From Marinomonas transparens (GTDB lineage Bacteria; Pseudomonadota; Gammaproteobacteria; Pseudomonadales; Marinomonadaceae), in contig NZ_JAEMNX010000009.1 in the NCBI RefSeq assembly GCF_016463975.1, positions 1 through 64,000 of the forward strand: a stretch of 64,000 nucleotides of DNA, in the 5' to 3' direction. The notes beneath the pieces were generated by a model. It had not been told where the DNA came from and did no database searches. It saw nothing but the letters and a program-made list of their open reading frames with translations. The position numbers and the translations under genes are program-made. Within the stretch, counting starts at the first letter, position 1. Every line of letters begins with the position of its first letter. Below, in pieces: positions 35,676-46,337 of the stretch.

Positions 35676-38069
35676 TTAAAAAAAGCTCTTTAACTTATCT
35701 TTTAATTTTTCTTTCAGTTTCTCTTTAGCCGCCTCTTCTTCCGCTTCACGCTGCGCTTGCAACTTGGCTTTTAATTCTGCTTTTTCTTGCTCGATTTTTA
35801 ATTTCAGACGGGCTTTTTCTTCCTCTGCCTTCGCCTTAAGCTGAACTTTCTCTTCCTCTAATTTGGCTTTAAGGCGAGCCTTTTCCTCATCCGCTTTTAG
35901 TTTCAATTCCTCTTTCGCTAACTTAGCAAACAAGGATGCAAAACCTTTCACATCAGGGCGACATAATCCCGCAGGGTCATCACTAAACTTCCCTTTACAA
36001 ACAATAGGAAAAGTCAATTTCGCTACTTTTTGATTTACTCGACAAGCCTTATCCAATTCACTACCAGCAACGCCTACGTTAGCCTGATAGTTCAATGAAG
36101 CGTCAGGTAAAGACACCACGCCATTTCCTGTCACAGCAATACCGGCAGAACTGATTTTTAGCCCTGGAGTTGATACCACACCATTCACTATATGGGCAGG
36201 AAAGGTCATGGTTTCAAACGGGGTATCCGCGCCAAAGCTTTTATCATTGAGTGCTTCCTTACGAACAGCCCCTATGCCTTGGCAAACGGTTTTCGTCAAA
36301 TTAGTTCCCACTAGGGCACCCTTTTTAATATCAACCAACAAGTCACCTTGCAATGATGACATCAGCATATCAAGCTGATTACCGCGTGTACTTATCTCAC
36401 CGTCCAAATACGTCGCTCCTGAGATTTTATCCATCTCCATAAAATCAACCAGCAAGGGCTGGATTTGCACAGCAGTAATAGCTGGCTGCACCTTAATAAG
36501 GGGCGTTTTCCCTCGTACGTCCAAACTGGCGTTTGCTACCACATTACCTTGGTACAAGGACACTTTTATTGGGTCAACTTTAACCAACCCATTCGCTTGG
36601 GTTGAGTCTAAGGTTAACTGATCTATTTTCAGTTTTTTAACAATAATGTTGTTAAAAACAAGGCCAACATGTCCACTCAGAGAGCGAATCAGATCCACTG
36701 GAATAAGGTCACTTTCGACAGGGCTTTTTACTGCTGGATTGACCGCAGATGAAGCGGCTGTATTTACAGTGGATTGCGTTTCTGTTGATTTGGCTGGTGT
36801 ATTTGACTCTTCTTCGCTGGTTTCAACAGGAGTCGGCAAATAGCGATCAAGGTTTAAATTCGATCCTGCGAGACTCATATCCCAATACAAAGGAGCAAGA
36901 TTCACCACACCATTGGCTTCTAGATTAGTATCGTCTAATAACAAAGAAATGGACTGCGCTGTCACGCTATGCGTACTGCCTTCAATCGTCATATCCAGCT
37001 GGGCCTTTGTTAATGCTTTTGCATCAGACATCTCAGGTGCTGTTATCTTTAAGGCTTTCATTACATCCCGAGGATTAAACTCCCCCAGAGAGAAGGAAGC
37101 GGTAAATTGAGGGTCACTCAACACCTGATAAGCTTGTATTTTCCCGTCAAGATTCAGCCCTAAACCACTCAACGCCAAACCCTCTATGAAAAGGTTTTCT
37201 TGAGGTAGGTCCATATCCATACTAGTGGCGCTTAACTTAGCTTTTAACGGACTAACTGGCAACGCACCGCTTTCAACATCCGCTGACAACACTAACGACC
37301 CCAGAGACAAAGCTTCTTTCTCTGGAAAAACAGTCAGATTAGCGTTTAGTGTCATGTTCGCTTTCAGTGGAAAGTTACCCTCCAGATCACTTTGAGTAAC
37401 AGCCAAATCCAATACCATGGGCCAAGCTTTATCCCATGTGACATCTTTCAATTTGACATTCAGCTTAGCGGAGACAAGTTGCTTGCTTTGTTCATCACGG
37501 TATTGGATCTGGGCATTTTCAATCAGTAATTCATCCAATTGAATATTGGGTAAAGGCGCAGGCGCTTGATCCTCACTAGAAACAACAGGAGCAGGCTGAC
37601 TAGTCACAACATCCGAAGACTGGCTTGCATCAGGATTTATTTTCGTATTACTCGGTGAATTCGAAACAGGCAAATCAGCAGGCATGGTGTACTGCCAATT
37701 AGCTTGCCCTGCTTTATCCACCAGTAAGTTCGCTTTCAGGTTAATCAGTTTTACCTTATCCACCTGAATGGTGCGTTTGAGCAAGGGCATGATGGCGAGG
37801 CCAAATTCAGCACGATCAAACTGTACGATCTCAGCATCTTCGCCCAGCGCAACACCGATATTTTCAAGAGAAAGGCCGAGCCAAGGAAAAAAAGACCAGC
37901 TAAGATCACCATCCAAGCGCAAAGTGACATTGGCCTTTTCATAGGCCACGTTTTTCAGTTCACCTTTAAAGTCATTGGGATTCACAAACAACATAACGTA
38001 CGTCAATACCGCAACGATAAGCGCCAACAAGCTCGCTATTAATATTGAAAGTCGTTTTATCCACACCAT
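35676..38069 (-). CDS. AsmA-family protein with a charged helical tail
   Basis: This 797-residue protein has one N-terminal membrane anchor (LSILIASLLALIVAVLTYVMLF) and the AsmA N-terminal domain (DLSWSFFPWLGLSLENIGVALG). A long periplasmic beta-rich part follows, with the C-terminal AsmA domain (SGATYLDGEISTRGNQLDMLMSS, GVVSTPGL). AsmA-like proteins form lipid-carrying bridges and affect outer membrane composition. Proline/serine/threonine-rich linkers lie near residues 135-165 and 425-460. The last 75 residues are a K/E-rich helix with four 11-residue repeats, unusual for the family. Confidence 0.88.
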   Translation of the reverse strand: MVWIKRLSILIASLLALIVAVLTYVMLFVNPNDFKGELKNVAYEKANVTLRLDGDLSWSFFPWLGLSLENIGVALGEDAEIVQFDRAEFGLAIMPLLKRTIQVDKVKLINLKANLLVDKAGQANWQYTMPADLPVSNSPSNTKINPDASQSSDVVTSQPAPVVSSEDQAPAPLPNIQLDELLIENAQIQYRDEQSKQLVSAKLNVKLKDVTWDKAWPMVLDLAVTQSDLEGNFPLKANMTLNANLTVFPEKEALSLGSLVLSADVESGALPVSPLKAKLSATSMDMDLPQENLFIEGLALSGLGLNLDGKIQAYQVLSDPQFTASFSLGEFNPRDVMKALKITAPEMSDAKALTKAQLDMTIEGSTHSVTAQSISLLLDDTNLEANGVVNLAPLYWDMSLAGSNLNLDRYLPTPVETSEEESNTPAKSTETQSTVNTAASSAVNPAVKSPVESDLIPVDLIRSLSGHVGLVFNNIIVKKLKIDQLTLDSTQANGLVKVDPIKVSLYQGNVVANASLDVRGKTPLIKVQPAITAVQIQPLLVDFMEMDKISGATYLDGEISTRGNQLDMLMSSLQGDLLVDIKKGALVGTNLTKTVCQGIGAVRKEALNDKSFGADTPFETMTFPAHIVNGVVSTPGLKISSAGIAVTGNGVVSLPDASLNYQANVGVAGSELDKACRVNQKVAKLTFPIVCKGKFSDDPAGLCRPDVKGFASLFAKLAKEELKLKADEEKARLKAKLEEEKVQLKAKAEEEKARLKLKIEQEKAELKAKLQAQREAEEEAAKEKLKEKLKDKLKSFF
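35760..35891 (-). repeat. Four 33-bp tandem repeats coding 11-residue units in asmA
   Basis: Residues 727-770 of the AsmA protein fall into four units: DEEKARLKAKL, EEEKVQLKAKA, EEEKARLKLKI and EQEKAELKAKL. Eleven-residue periodicity with alternating E and K points to a straight coiled coil or a single stable helix. Confidence 0.85.
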
Positions 38070-38260
38070 GCTTGATTCCTTAAACTCATTATTTTATCTA
38101 TTTAGCGCCAAACCGATTCATTAAAATAGCTGAAAAAAGTCCCAATCAGCACGCGGCATTTCGGCTTATCATAGCATTCGAAGCGCAGTATTATCGATCC
38201 AATAGAGACAACTCATGAAAAACACACAGACAAAGCATAGAAGCCTGAGTATCCTCGTTC

Positions 38261-38266
38261 TATAAT
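38261..38266 (+). promoter_or_regulatory. Candidate -10 element for the his genes
   Basis: A perfect TATAAT lies 63 bases before the hisB ATG; no good -35 hexamer is seen at the expected distance, so this is tentative. Confidence 0.35.
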
Positions 38267-38329
38267 GTCGCCCTTATATCATATTAAGTGACGACTAAAC
38301 GTCATAATTCACTGTGGAGAAATCAATCA

Positions 38330-38923
38330 ATGTCCGATCGCATTGCCAGTGTCGAGCGTAATACGCTTGAAACTCAGATCAAGGTATCGATAAACCTAGA
38401 CGGTACAGGTAAATTCAACTGCTTTACTGGCGTACCCTTCCTTGACCACATGCTTGAACAAGTAGCTCGCCATGGCTTGATTGATCTCGACATCCACGCC
38501 GTGGGCGACCTACACATTGACGCCCACCATACGGTGGAAGATTTAGGCATCACCCTAGGCCAAGCCTTTGATATTGCGGTAGGTGATAAAAAAGGCATCA
38601 AACGCTATGGTCACGCCTATGTTCCCCTAGACGAAGCATTGTCTCGTGTTGTCATCGACTTTTCAGGGCGTCCCGGCTTAGAAATGCACGTGCCTTTTAC
38701 CCGTGGCTCCGTGGGCGGTTTCGACGTGGACTTGTTCTCTGAATTTTTCCACGGTTTTATCAATCACGCTAAAGTGACCCTGCACCTAGATAACCTACGT
38801 GGCAAAAACACGCACCACCAAGCAGAAACCGTCTTCAAAGCCTTTGGCCGTGCTCTGCGCATGGCGCTAGAAGTTGATGAGCGCATGGCTGGTCAAATGC
38901 CATCTACTAAAGGTTGTTTGTAA
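38330..38923 (+). CDS. hisB: Imidazoleglycerol-phosphate dehydratase
   Basis: From ATG at 38330 the protein has 197 residues, the monofunctional length without the phosphatase domain of enteric His[26 protein letters not shown] and the closing [21 protein letters not shown] carry the metal-binding histidines. It makes imidazole-acetol phosphate, the seventh histidine step. It heads a hisB-hisH-hisF unit. Confidence 0.96.
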   Translation: MSDRIASVERNTLETQIKVSINLDGTGKFNCFTGVPFLDHMLEQVARHGLIDLDIHAVGDLHIDAHHTVEDLGITLGQAFDIAVGDKKGIKRYGHAYVPLDEALSRVVIDFSGRPGLEMHVPFTRGSVGGFDVDLFSEFFHGFINHAKVTLHLDNLRGKNTHHQAETVFKAFGRALRMALEVDERMAGQMPSTKGCL

Positions 38924-38933
38924 GGTCTATTCC

Positions 38934-39596
38934 ATGAGCGAAGTAAAAAAATCAACCGTTGCTGTCATCGACTATGGCATGGGCAACCTGCATTCGGTTG
39001 CCAAAGCACTAGAACACGTAGCTGACGACAATACGACTGTGGTTGTTACTAGCGATCCGAAGGTGATTGATGCGGCTGACCGAGTGTTACTGCCCGGTGT
39101 CGGTGCCATTCGAGATTGTATCGGCGAAATGTACAACGCAGGCCTCGTACCTAGTATCCGCAAAGCCATGGCGGAGAAACCTTTCCTCGCTATTTGCGTT
39201 GGCATTCAATCTCTTATGTCCCACAGCGAAGAGAATAGCGGTGTAGATTGCCTAAACCATTTTAAAGGCAACGCGCTTTTCTTTGGCGAAGAACACCAAG
39301 ATCGCGATGGCAGCAAACTTAAAGTCCCGCACATGGGCTGGAATCAAGTTAAGCAAGCGATCCAACACCCCCTTTGGGCAGACATTCCTGACAATGCACG
39401 CTTCTACTTCGTGCACAGCTTTTATGTGGTGCCAGAAAACAAAAGCGAAGTCGCGGGAACTTGCGACTATGGTTTGGAATTCTGTGTCGCACTGGCTCGG
39501 GACAATGTCTTTGCCGTGCAGTTCCACCCAGAAAAAAGCCATAAAGACGGCCTTCAACTCTATAAAAACTTCATCCATTGGGATGGCAAGCCGTAA
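38934..39596 (+). CDS. hisH: Imidazole glycerol phosphate synthase, glutaminase subunit
   Basis: From ATG at 38934 the protein has 220 residues. This class I glutamine amidotransferase has [20 protein letters not shown], nucleophile Cys88 in LAICVGIQ, and the His-Glu pair in VQFHPEKSH. It hands ammonia to HisF, encoded 39 bases downstream. hisA, usually placed between hisH and hisF, is not here. Confidence 0.96.
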   Translation: MSEVKKSTVAVIDYGMGNLHSVAKALEHVADDNTTVVVTSDPKVIDAADRVLLPGVGAIRDCIGEMYNAGLVPSIRKAMAEKPFLAICVGIQSLMSHSEENSGVDCLNHFKGNALFFGEEHQDRDGSKLKVPHMGWNQVKQAIQHPLWADIPDNARFYFVHSFYVVPENKSEVAGTCDYGLEFCVALARDNVFAVQFHPEKSHKDGLQLYKNFIHWDGKP

Positions 39597-39635
39597 CTCG
39601 TTCGCGCTTAACAATAAAGACTTTAGGAGCCAACC

Positions 39636-40409
39636 ATGGGCTTAGCAAAACGTATTATTCCCTGCCTTGATGTGGACAATGGTCGTGTCGTAAAAGGCGT
39701 TCAATTCCTCGACATTCGCGACGCTGGCGATCCTGTAGAAGTAGCAAAACGCTACGATGAACAGGGCGCCGACGAAATTACCTTTCTCGACATTACTGCC
39801 AGCTCCGATGACCGTGAAACCACAGTCCATATGGTCGAAGCCATTGCCAGTCAGGTTTTCATTCCGCTAACGGTTGGCGGCGGCATCCGCACCTGTGAAG
39901 ACATTCGTCGCATGCTTAATGCCGGGGCCGACAAGGTAGGCATTAATACCGCAGCGGTATTTAACCCAGAATTTGTTCGTGAAGCCGCACAGCGCTTTGG
40001 CTCCCAATGCATTGTGGTGGCGATTGACGCGAAAAAGGTCAGCGCTGAAGGTGAAACAGACAAATGGGAAATATTCACACATGGCGGCCGCAAACCAACA
40101 GGACTTGATGCCGTTGAATGGGCGAAAAAAATGGTCGAATACGGTGCGGGAGAAATCCTGCTAACCAGTATGGATCGTGATGGCACCAAGAATGGTTTTG
40201 ACCTTGGGGTGACTCGTGCCATTAGCGAAGCCGTGCATGTACCCGTCATTGCTTCTGGTGGTGTTGGCAATTTAGAACACCTTGTCGATGGCGTTACGAA
40301 AGGCAAAGCCGATGCCGTACTGGCGGCCAGTATTTTCCATTTTGGCGAATACAGCATTCAAGAAGCCAAGCAATGCATGGTCGATGCTGGTATTGAAATG
40401 CGCCTTTAA
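39636..40409 (+). CDS. hisF: Imidazole glycerol phosphate synthase, cyclase subunit
   Basis: This 257-residue TIM barrel has [19 protein letters not shown] with the catalytic Asp11, [24 protein letters not shown] with the second catalytic Asp, and VIASGGVGN. It joins PRFAR and ammonia to form imidazole glycerol phosphate and AICAR. The AGGAG site lies well before the ATG. A terminator follows. Confidence 0.97.
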   Translation: MGLAKRIIPCLDVDNGRVVKGVQFLDIRDAGDPVEVAKRYDEQGADEITFLDITASSDDRETTVHMVEAIASQVFIPLTVGGGIRTCEDIRRMLNAGADKVGINTAAVFNPEFVREAAQRFGSQCIVVAIDAKKVSAEGETDKWEIFTHGGRKPTGLDAVEWAKKMVEYGAGEILLTSMDRDGTKNGFDLGVTRAISEAVHVPVIASGGVGNLEHLVDGVTKGKADAVLAASIFHFGEYSIQEAKQCMVDAGIEMRL

Positions 40410-40442
40410 GCGCTATTTAGCGAGTCATTTATCTAATGACAA

Positions 40443-40480
40443 ATTAAAAACGCGATACCCAATAGACATCGCGTTTTTAA
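40443..40480 (+). terminator. Terminator after hisF
   Basis: ATTAAAAACGCGAT pairs with ATCGCGTTTTTAAT around an 11-base loop. The T-run makes it active on the plus strand. Confidence 0.85.
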
Positions 40481-40628
40481 TTCAGCGCAGATTTTCGTTT
40501 TGCTGCTTGGATTCATATAGTAAGTGCATATTTTGTGCATATAGAAGCTCTTACTTGCTGCGAGAGAGTTCTGCCGAGTACAATCCATAAAAATTTATTT
40601 TAGCCTTAGCTAATAGAAGGAAGACTTC

Positions 40629-42221
40629 TTGACCACTTTAACCGATGCCTTGCATGCGTTGGCGACACACTGCCAACAAGCAAACTCTTTATCTGCATTG
40701 ACATTTCATCGTGGTGTGGAGCGAGAAGCACTCCGTGTCGAACGCTCCGAAGGCCGCATTTCCCATAAGCCTCATCCAAAGTCCCTTGGCTCTACCCTTA
40801 CACACAGTTCCATTACCACCGACTACTCAGAAGCCTTGATGGAATTTATTACCCAGGTTCACCCGAGCGTAGAAGGGGTTGTTAAAGAACTGGAAGATAT
40901 TCACAATCTGGTCAACCATGAACTAGATAAGCAGGACGAATGCCTTTGGCCTGCAAGTATGCCCTGTTATTTAGAAAATAATGATGATGTCCCCATCGCG
41001 TATTTTGGTGAATCCAATACAGGTAAACTCAAGCAAGTTTATCGGGAAGGTCTATCCAATCGCTATGGCCGCATCATGCAATGCATTGCGGGCATGCATT
41101 ACAACTTCTCATTCGATAAAAACTTCTGGAGTTTTCTAGAAGCTTACAAGGGGAAAAGCAGCCTCAGCGCAGCAGAAAAACAAGTTTTTCAATCTGAAAG
41201 CTACTTTGCTCTTATCCGTAATTTTCGTCGCAGCTCATGGATGCTATCTCTTTTATTTGGCGCCTCACCTGCCATTGATGAAAGCTTTCTACCGCAGAAG
41301 CCAAGCAGTCTATCTCACCTTGAAAAAAATACTTGGTTCGGCCCAAAAGCGACCTCTCTGCGTATGAGTGATTTGGGCTATCAAAATAAAGCCCAAGCAG
41401 ATTTATATGTTTGCTACAACGACGTCGATACCTACATTAGTACCGTTAAAAAAGCCTTACAAACGCCATATCAGCGCTACCAAGACATTGGCGTAAAAAT
41501 CGACGGTCAATATCGCCAACTAAATAGTAACTTGCTACAGATCGAAAACGAATACTATAGCGACATTCGACCTAAACGCGTCACGAACCCTGGTGAACAC
41601 CCAAGCGCCGCATTGCAAGCAAGAGGCGTTGAATACATCGAAGTACGCATTATGGATCTAGACCCAGACTCGCCGATAGGGATGAAATCATCGACCTTGT
41701 ATTTCATCGACGTGTTCTTGCTCTATTGTATGCTACGAGGAGATGAACGATTAAGCGGAGCCGAATGCAACCAACTACGGGTGATGCAACAAGAAATAGC
41801 CTCTCACGGCCGTGATATTGATAGTGAGTTTGACTTTGGCCAAGGCCCAATCAAACTCCGTGAAAAAGCAAAAATCGTACTGGATAAGCTAGCACTGGTT
41901 GCCGACTTCCTATCTGAAAGTACTGGTAATCCAGCTTACCAAGAAGCTGTCGCAATACAGAGTGAAAAGCTAAGCAACCCAGGCTTACTTCCTGCGGCAT
42001 TGCTAATGGATCGCTGCCATGCAGAGCAAGGCTACCAGAATGCCATGTTGTCGTTAGCGAAAAAACAACAAACGGGCTGGATGCAACGCCCTCTCCCTAA
42101 CACACTAATCAATGAATTCATGAAGAAAGCCACCCAATCAATTACGGAACAAGAAACTATTGAAGCGGCAGATTCAGTCGATTTCGATACCTTCTTAGCC
42201 GACTACTTAATACCGCAATAA
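40629..42221 (+). CDS. gshA: Glutamate-cysteine ligase (type 1)
   Basis: This 530-residue protein has the gamma-proteobacterial GshA pattern: HRGVEREALRV, THSSITTDYSEALMEFIT, MQCIAGMHYNFSF and GVEYIEVRIMDLDP. It makes gamma-glutamylcysteine, the first glutathione step. The start codon is TTG at 40629 with an AGAAGGAAG ribosome site 7 bases before it; no better ATG precedes the conserved region. Confidence 0.95.
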   Translation: MTTLTDALHALATHCQQANSLSALTFHRGVEREALRVERSEGRISHKPHPKSLGSTLTHSSITTDYSEALMEFITQVHPSVEGVVKELEDIHNLVNHELDKQDECLWPASMPCYLENNDDVPIAYFGESNTGKLKQVYREGLSNRYGRIMQCIAGMHYNFSFDKNFWSFLEAYKGKSSLSAAEKQVFQSESYFALIRNFRRSSWMLSLLFGASPAIDESFLPQKPSSLSHLEKNTWFGPKATSLRMSDLGYQNKAQADLYVCYNDVDTYISTVKKALQTPYQRYQDIGVKIDGQYRQLNSNLLQIENEYYSDIRPKRVTNPGEHPSAALQARGVEYIEVRIMDLDPDSPIGMKSSTLYFIDVFLLYCMLRGDERLSGAECNQLRVMQQEIASHGRDIDSEFDFGQGPIKLREKAKIVLDKLALVADFLSESTGNPAYQEAVAIQSEKLSNPGLLPAALLMDRCHAEQGYQNAMLSLAKKQQTGWMQRPLPNTLINEFMKKATQSITEQETIEAADSVDFDTFLADYLIPQ

Positions 42222-42237
42222 AATACGAAAACACACA

Positions 42238-42264
42238 CAAAAAACGCCTCAATCGAGGCGTTTT
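42238..42264. terminator. Bidirectional terminator between gshA and engB
   Basis: AAAACGCCTC and GAGGCGTTTT (42241-42264) form a 10-bp stem with a 4-base loop; A and T runs on each side serve both converging genes. Confidence 0.9.
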
Positions 42265-42290
42265 ATAGGGCGATGTTAATCATCTAAATC

Positions 42291-42935
42291 TTAAGCATTG
42301 GGAGAAATCGGGATCTCTTCTAGGTTTTCAAACACCAGCCAATCAGCAAGTTTTATACGTAAATCATCCACACCATCGCCATTCAATGCAGAGAAGGTTT
42401 GCACACTGCCATCAACACCTAATTCTTTAATCGTCTTCTGCACCTTCAACATGGTCGCCTTAGCAGGGCCACGTTTTAACTTATCAGATTTGGTCAGCAA
42501 TATATGAACCTTCATGCCATTGGACTTTGACCAATCCAACATCATTTCATCAAACTCTTTTAGCGGATGGCGAATATCCATCACCAAGACAACACCCGCT
42601 AAAGAACGACGGTTCATCAGATAATCTTGCATATGAGCCTGCCATACCTTTTTCATGGCAATAGGGACTTTTGCAAAGCCGTAACCTGGCAAATCAATCA
42701 AGCGACGGTCCTCTACGTTCAAACCAAAGCAATTAATCAGCTGTGTACGCCCGGGGGTTTTAGAAGTCCTCGCTAATTTTTTTTGATTAGTAAGGGTATT
42801 TAAAGCCGTCGATTTACCAGCATTAGAGCGGCCCGCAAACGCCACTTCGACTCCTTGATCTAAAGGGCATTGTGAAAGTTTTTCAGCACTTTTAATAAAA
42901 TGTGCGGATTGGAAAGTGGCGTCAAAAGGAGTCAT
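42291..42935 (-). CDS. engB: Ribosome biogenesis GTPase EngB (YihA/YsxC)
   Basis: This 214-residue TRAFAC GTPase has G1 [13 protein letters not shown]3 [12 protein letters not shown] and G4 [10 protein letters not shown]. It acts in large ribosomal subunit assembly. It is divergent from dsbA across 352 bases. In many relatives a cytochrome c gene lies in between; none is present. Confidence 0.96.
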   Translation of the reverse strand: MTPFDATFQSAHFIKSAEKLSQCPLDQGVEVAFAGRSNAGKSTALNTLTNQKKLARTSKTPGRTQLINCFGLNVEDRRLIDLPGYGFAKVPIAMKKVWQAHMQDYLMNRRSLAGVVLVMDIRHPLKEFDEMMLDWSKSNGMKVHILLTKSDKLKRGPAKATMLKVQKTIKELGVDGSVQTFSALNGDGVDDLRIKLADWLVFENLEEIPISPNA

Positions 42936-43287
42936 AAGTAGGAATTCGTCAGTAGGTTCAAATGAGCGTTTAGGTTTATTTTACCAGCAGCGCATAATGA
43001 CAGAAAATTCATTTATTTGCCATGTAAACCTCCTGCTACATATAAACGCCTATTAAAAAAATAAAAATAATGAACAGGACACGAAACGTTATAGCAAAGG
43101 GTAACCTTTATTAACAAAACACTCATATAAGTCGGTATTACTAAGTAGCATTATTTATGTAAGTATTACGTAAATACAATGAGCTAAAAGAACTTTCTAG
43201 CTGTGATAGACTCCTACCTAAGGATATCCTGCGCATAATTATAGCGCGCAGACACACTTGTTAATTTTCGATGACTAGGAGCAATCA
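42936..43287. other. Gene-free divergent region between engB and dsbA
   Basis: The 352 bases contain no credible coding frame. Visible structure includes the palindrome AGGATATCCT at 43221-43230 and a short hairpin (CTGCGC at 43229-43234 with GCGCAG at 43246-43251) about 40 bases before dsbA. Promoters for both genes should lie here. Confidence 0.5.
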
Positions 43288-43908
43288 ATGAAAAAACTGT
43301 TTTCAGCTTTAATACTTTCTCTACTTATTCCCCTCACAGCTTTTGCTGCTGAATACAGTGATGGTAATGGCTATATCACGCTTAAAAACCCGGTTCGTAC
43401 TAGTACCCCGGACAAAATAGAAGTAACTGAAATTTTTTGGTATGGATGCCCTCACTGCTTCAAACTTGAACCTCTAACTCAAGCTTGGAAAAAGAATTTG
43501 CCTACAGACGTTAAGTTTAACTATATGCCAGCCGTATTTGGCCGCAATTGGTTAGCCCATGCCAAAGCTTTTCATGTGGCAGATTTGCTAGGTATTGAAG
43601 ATAAAATGCACTCTGATATCTTTAATGCCATCCATCTTGAGCATCATCGTCTAAACTCCGAAGATGACCTTGCAGAATTTTTTGTCAATTATGGCGTAAG
43701 TGAAGATGAATTCCGTAAGCAATATAACTCTTTTGCCGTCAACAGCCGCCTAAGCCAAGCGGATGCAAAAATACGCGCTTATGGCGCCCGTGGTGTACCT
43801 GGTTTAGTTGTTAACGGAAAATATCTAGTGACAGCAGAAACGGCGAAAGGCAATAACAACATTTATAATGTCGTCGATTTTCTAATAGAAAAAGAACGTA
43901 CAAAATAA
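43288..43908 (+). CDS. dsbA: Thiol:disulfide interchange protein DsbA
   Basis: This 206-residue protein has a signal peptide (ALILSLLIPLTAFA, cut before AEY), thioredoxin-fold active site C54-P-H-C57 (FWYGCPHCFKLEP) and the cis-proline loop RGVPGLVVNG. It introduces disulfides into periplasmic proteins and is reoxidised by DsbB (31716-32219). A GAGC-type ribosome site precedes the ATG. Confidence 0.96.
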   Translation: MKKLFSALILSLLIPLTAFAAEYSDGNGYITLKNPVRTSTPDKIEVTEIFWYGCPHCFKLEPLTQAWKKNLPTDVKFNYMPAVFGRNWLAHAKAFHVADLLGIEDKMHSDIFNAIHLEHHRLNSEDDLAEFFVNYGVSEDEFRKQYNSFAVNSRLSQADAKIRAYGARGVPGLVVNGKYLVTAETAKGNNNIYNVVDFLIEKERTK

Positions 43909-43930
43909 TCCAATGATTAAGTGAGGCGAT

Positions 43931-45463
43931 ATGACGGAATCTTCAAGTGATGCTCTAATTGAAGCATTACGCAAGGCTGTTTCTAGAACCAGTATGCTGG
44001 CAGAAGGCAATGACCCCGAGCTTGATTCCGTTGTTCGCAACATTCGCCAATCAATCGCCAAAGGGGCGGACGCAGAAGCGATACAAGACGTTCTCAACAA
44101 TGCCGAACCGCTACTCATAAAAAATGATGAGGCCCGCGATAATCGAGCCAAGCAAGTGCGAGAAACTATGCATGAGCTCGTCGACCTTCTTGAGAAACAA
44201 GACAACCTAAAAGTCCCGCAAAACGAAAAAAAGAATCTCGAAGCCCAAGTACGTTCGCATTGGCAAACACCCTCTCAATGGCCCGCTCTACTTCATGCCT
44301 ATCTACAACTAGCTGATCACACTTTAAACCAAGCGCCATCTGACGCAGCCCCTAAAAGCTCATTTTTTCAGCGCTTATTTAACAAACGCAGTGACGAGCA
44401 AAAAGACTCAAAAAATGATCAAGAGATCATGCAACAAATTAGTCATACACTCGCAGGGTTGATTAACAACCTATCTCTGCCTAGCGACTTTGACGACGAC
44501 ATTGTTGATTTAAGAAAAGCCCTTCTAGGCAATCAGGATCTACAGCAACTACCTAGCCTACTGGATGAGGTTATTAACCTCATTATGGCTACTATTGGCA
44601 ATACTCAAGAAGGCCTAGCCAATTATTTAAATCAGCTAAACAAACAACTCGCCAGCATCAACAGTTCTGTTGTTAGCAATTATAAAAACCAAAAAAACTT
44701 ATCTGAAAGCCGTGAAGGCTTTGATAGCAGCCTACAACAACAAGTGGCCGACACCTCTGCGGCTGCACAAAGCGCTGACAACCTAGAAAGCCTTAAAAGT
44801 CTTATTGCTGATCGCATGTCGACCATTTCTAGCACCATGACCGAATATCGAACCCAAATGCATGAGCAAGAAAAGCAAGCAACACAGTCTATCTCTCAGC
44901 TAAGAAATAAAGTCGTACGCATGGAGAAAGACAGCACATCATTACGCACCCTATTAAAAGAAAAGCTCGCGCAGGCGATGACAGACGCTCTGACCGACTT
45001 ACCCAATCGCGCTGCTTATCAAGATGCCATACTGCCTCTATGCCGCGTCATGCAAAGCTCTAAAAAGCCGTTATGCCTTGCTGTCTGTGATATTGATCAC
45101 TTTAAAAAAGTCAATGACACCTGGGGCCACCTTGCCGGAGACAAGGTATTACGTCTAGTGCCAAAACAAATTCGCAGTGCTTTAGACAAAGAAGACCTCA
45201 TTTTTCGCTACGGCGGAGAAGAATTCGTGATTGTCTTCCCTAACACAAACATGGAACAGGCAGAAAAACGCTCCGAAGCAATTCGACAACAGGTAGAAAA
45301 AACCCCTTTTAACATGAATGGAGAACCTGTTTCTATTTCCGTCTCTATTGGTATCTCTCAATTACAAGCGAACGACGAACCCGAAACGCTCTTCTCTAAA
45401 GCCGATAAACAACTTTATTCGGCAAAAGAAACAGGGCGAAATAAAGTGATGTCAGACAAATAG
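43931..45463 (+). CDS. Diguanylate cyclase (GGDEF)
   Basis: This 510-residue protein has a long helical, coiled-coil-rich N-terminal region (residues 1-340) without membrane segments and a C-terminal GGDEF domain with [24 protein letters not shown] and the active-site GGEEF at 428-432. It should make cyclic di-GMP in the cytoplasm. The position of the inhibitory RxxD motif before GGEEF reads DKED, so product inhibition is probably lost. It lies 22 bases after dsbA, as the equivalent gene does in pseudomonads. Confidence 0.92.
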   Translation: MTESSSDALIEALRKAVSRTSMLAEGNDPELDSVVRNIRQSIAKGADAEAIQDVLNNAEPLLIKNDEARDNRAKQVRETMHELVDLLEKQDNLKVPQNEKKNLEAQVRSHWQTPSQWPALLHAYLQLADHTLNQAPSDAAPKSSFFQRLFNKRSDEQKDSKNDQEIMQQISHTLAGLINNLSLPSDFDDDIVDLRKALLGNQDLQQLPSLLDEVINLIMATIGNTQEGLANYLNQLNKQLASINSSVVSNYKNQKNLSESREGFDSSLQQQVADTSAAAQSADNLESLKSLIADRMSTISSTMTEYRTQMHEQEKQATQSISQLRNKVVRMEKDSTSLRTLLKEKLAQAMTDALTDLPNRAAYQDAILPLCRVMQSSKKPLCLAVCDIDHFKKVNDTWGHLAGDKVLRLVPKQIRSALDKEDLIFRYGGEEFVIVFPNTNMEQAEKRSEAIRQQVEKTPFNMNGEPVSISVSIGISQLQANDEPETLFSKADKQLYSAKETGRNKVMSDK

Positions 45464-45579
45464 AAGAGATAAAGCAGTACCAGAGCCATGCTGTCGCGGT
45501 TACAATAGTCCTTCACACTTTACACGCAACGCGATTAAAAGAGATAGGCGCGCATGGCGCCACTAGGATGAAGCAGTTT

Positions 45580-46335
45580 ATGCAAGACGATCAAAGCAAA
45601 ACCACCCACTTTGGCTTTAAAGAAATCCCAACCGATGACAAAGTAGAAGCCGTCGCACAAGTTTTTCATTCCGTTGCCGCAAAATACGACATTATGAATG
45701 ACCTTATGTCTGGTGGCATTCATCGTCTCTGGAAACGCCATACCATTAGCCAATCAGGCGTCCGTGCTGGCAACCATGTATTAGATATTGCTGGCGGCAC
45801 AGGGGATCTCACCTTACAATTTTCACGCCTAGTAGGTAATCAAGGCCAAGTCGTTTTGGCAGACATCAACGATTCCATGCTCAAAGTGGGTCGCGACAAA
45901 CTGGCTAACCGTGGCGTTGTCAGCAATGTAACATTCGTTCAAGCAAACGCCGAAGCCCTACCCTTCCCTGACGATACCTTCGATTGCATCACCATTGCCT
46001 TTGGCTTACGCAATGTCACCGACAAATCCAAAGCTCTCGCTTCTATGTACCGCGTATTGAAACCCGGTGGTCGCCTATTAGTGTTGGAATTCTCCAAACC
46101 AGAATCCGAAGTATTATCAAATATTTACGACCAATACTCTTTTCGCCTACTACCAATGATGGGGAAACTGATTGCCAACGATTCAGAAAGCTACCGCTAT
46201 TTAGCCGAGTCTATTCGTATGCATCCAGACCAAGAGACATTAAAAAGCATGATGGATGAAGTCGGCTTTGAACGCACCAGCTACCAAAACTTAACCGGTG
46301 GCATTGTTGCTCTACATAAAGGATTTAAATTCTAA
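45580..46335 (+). CDS. ubiE: Demethylmenaquinone/2-methoxy-6-polyprenylbenzoquinol C-methyltransferase
   Basis: From ATG at 45580 the protein has 251 residues, equal to E. coli UbiE. It shows [46 protein letters not shown] and [14 protein letters not shown]. It performs the C-methylation of ubiquinone synthesis. An ATG four codons upstream is possible but too close to its ribosome site. ubiB begins 2 bases after the stop, without ubiJ in between. Confidence 0.96.
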   Translation: MQDDQSKTTHFGFKEIPTDDKVEAVAQVFHSVAAKYDIMNDLMSGGIHRLWKRHTISQSGVRAGNHVLDIAGGTGDLTLQFSRLVGNQGQVVLADINDSMLKVGRDKLANRGVVSNVTFVQANAEALPFPDDTFDCITIAFGLRNVTDKSKALASMYRVLKPGGRLLVLEFSKPESEVLSNIYDQYSFRLLPMMGKLIANDSESYRYLAESIRMHPDQETLKSMMDEVGFERTSYQNLTGGIVALHKGFKF

Positions 46336-46337
46336 CC

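Noticed and set aside
43221..43230. Perfect palindrome AGGATATCCT before dsbA
   Set aside because: Short, with no repeat elsewhere in the window and no clear relation to a promoter.
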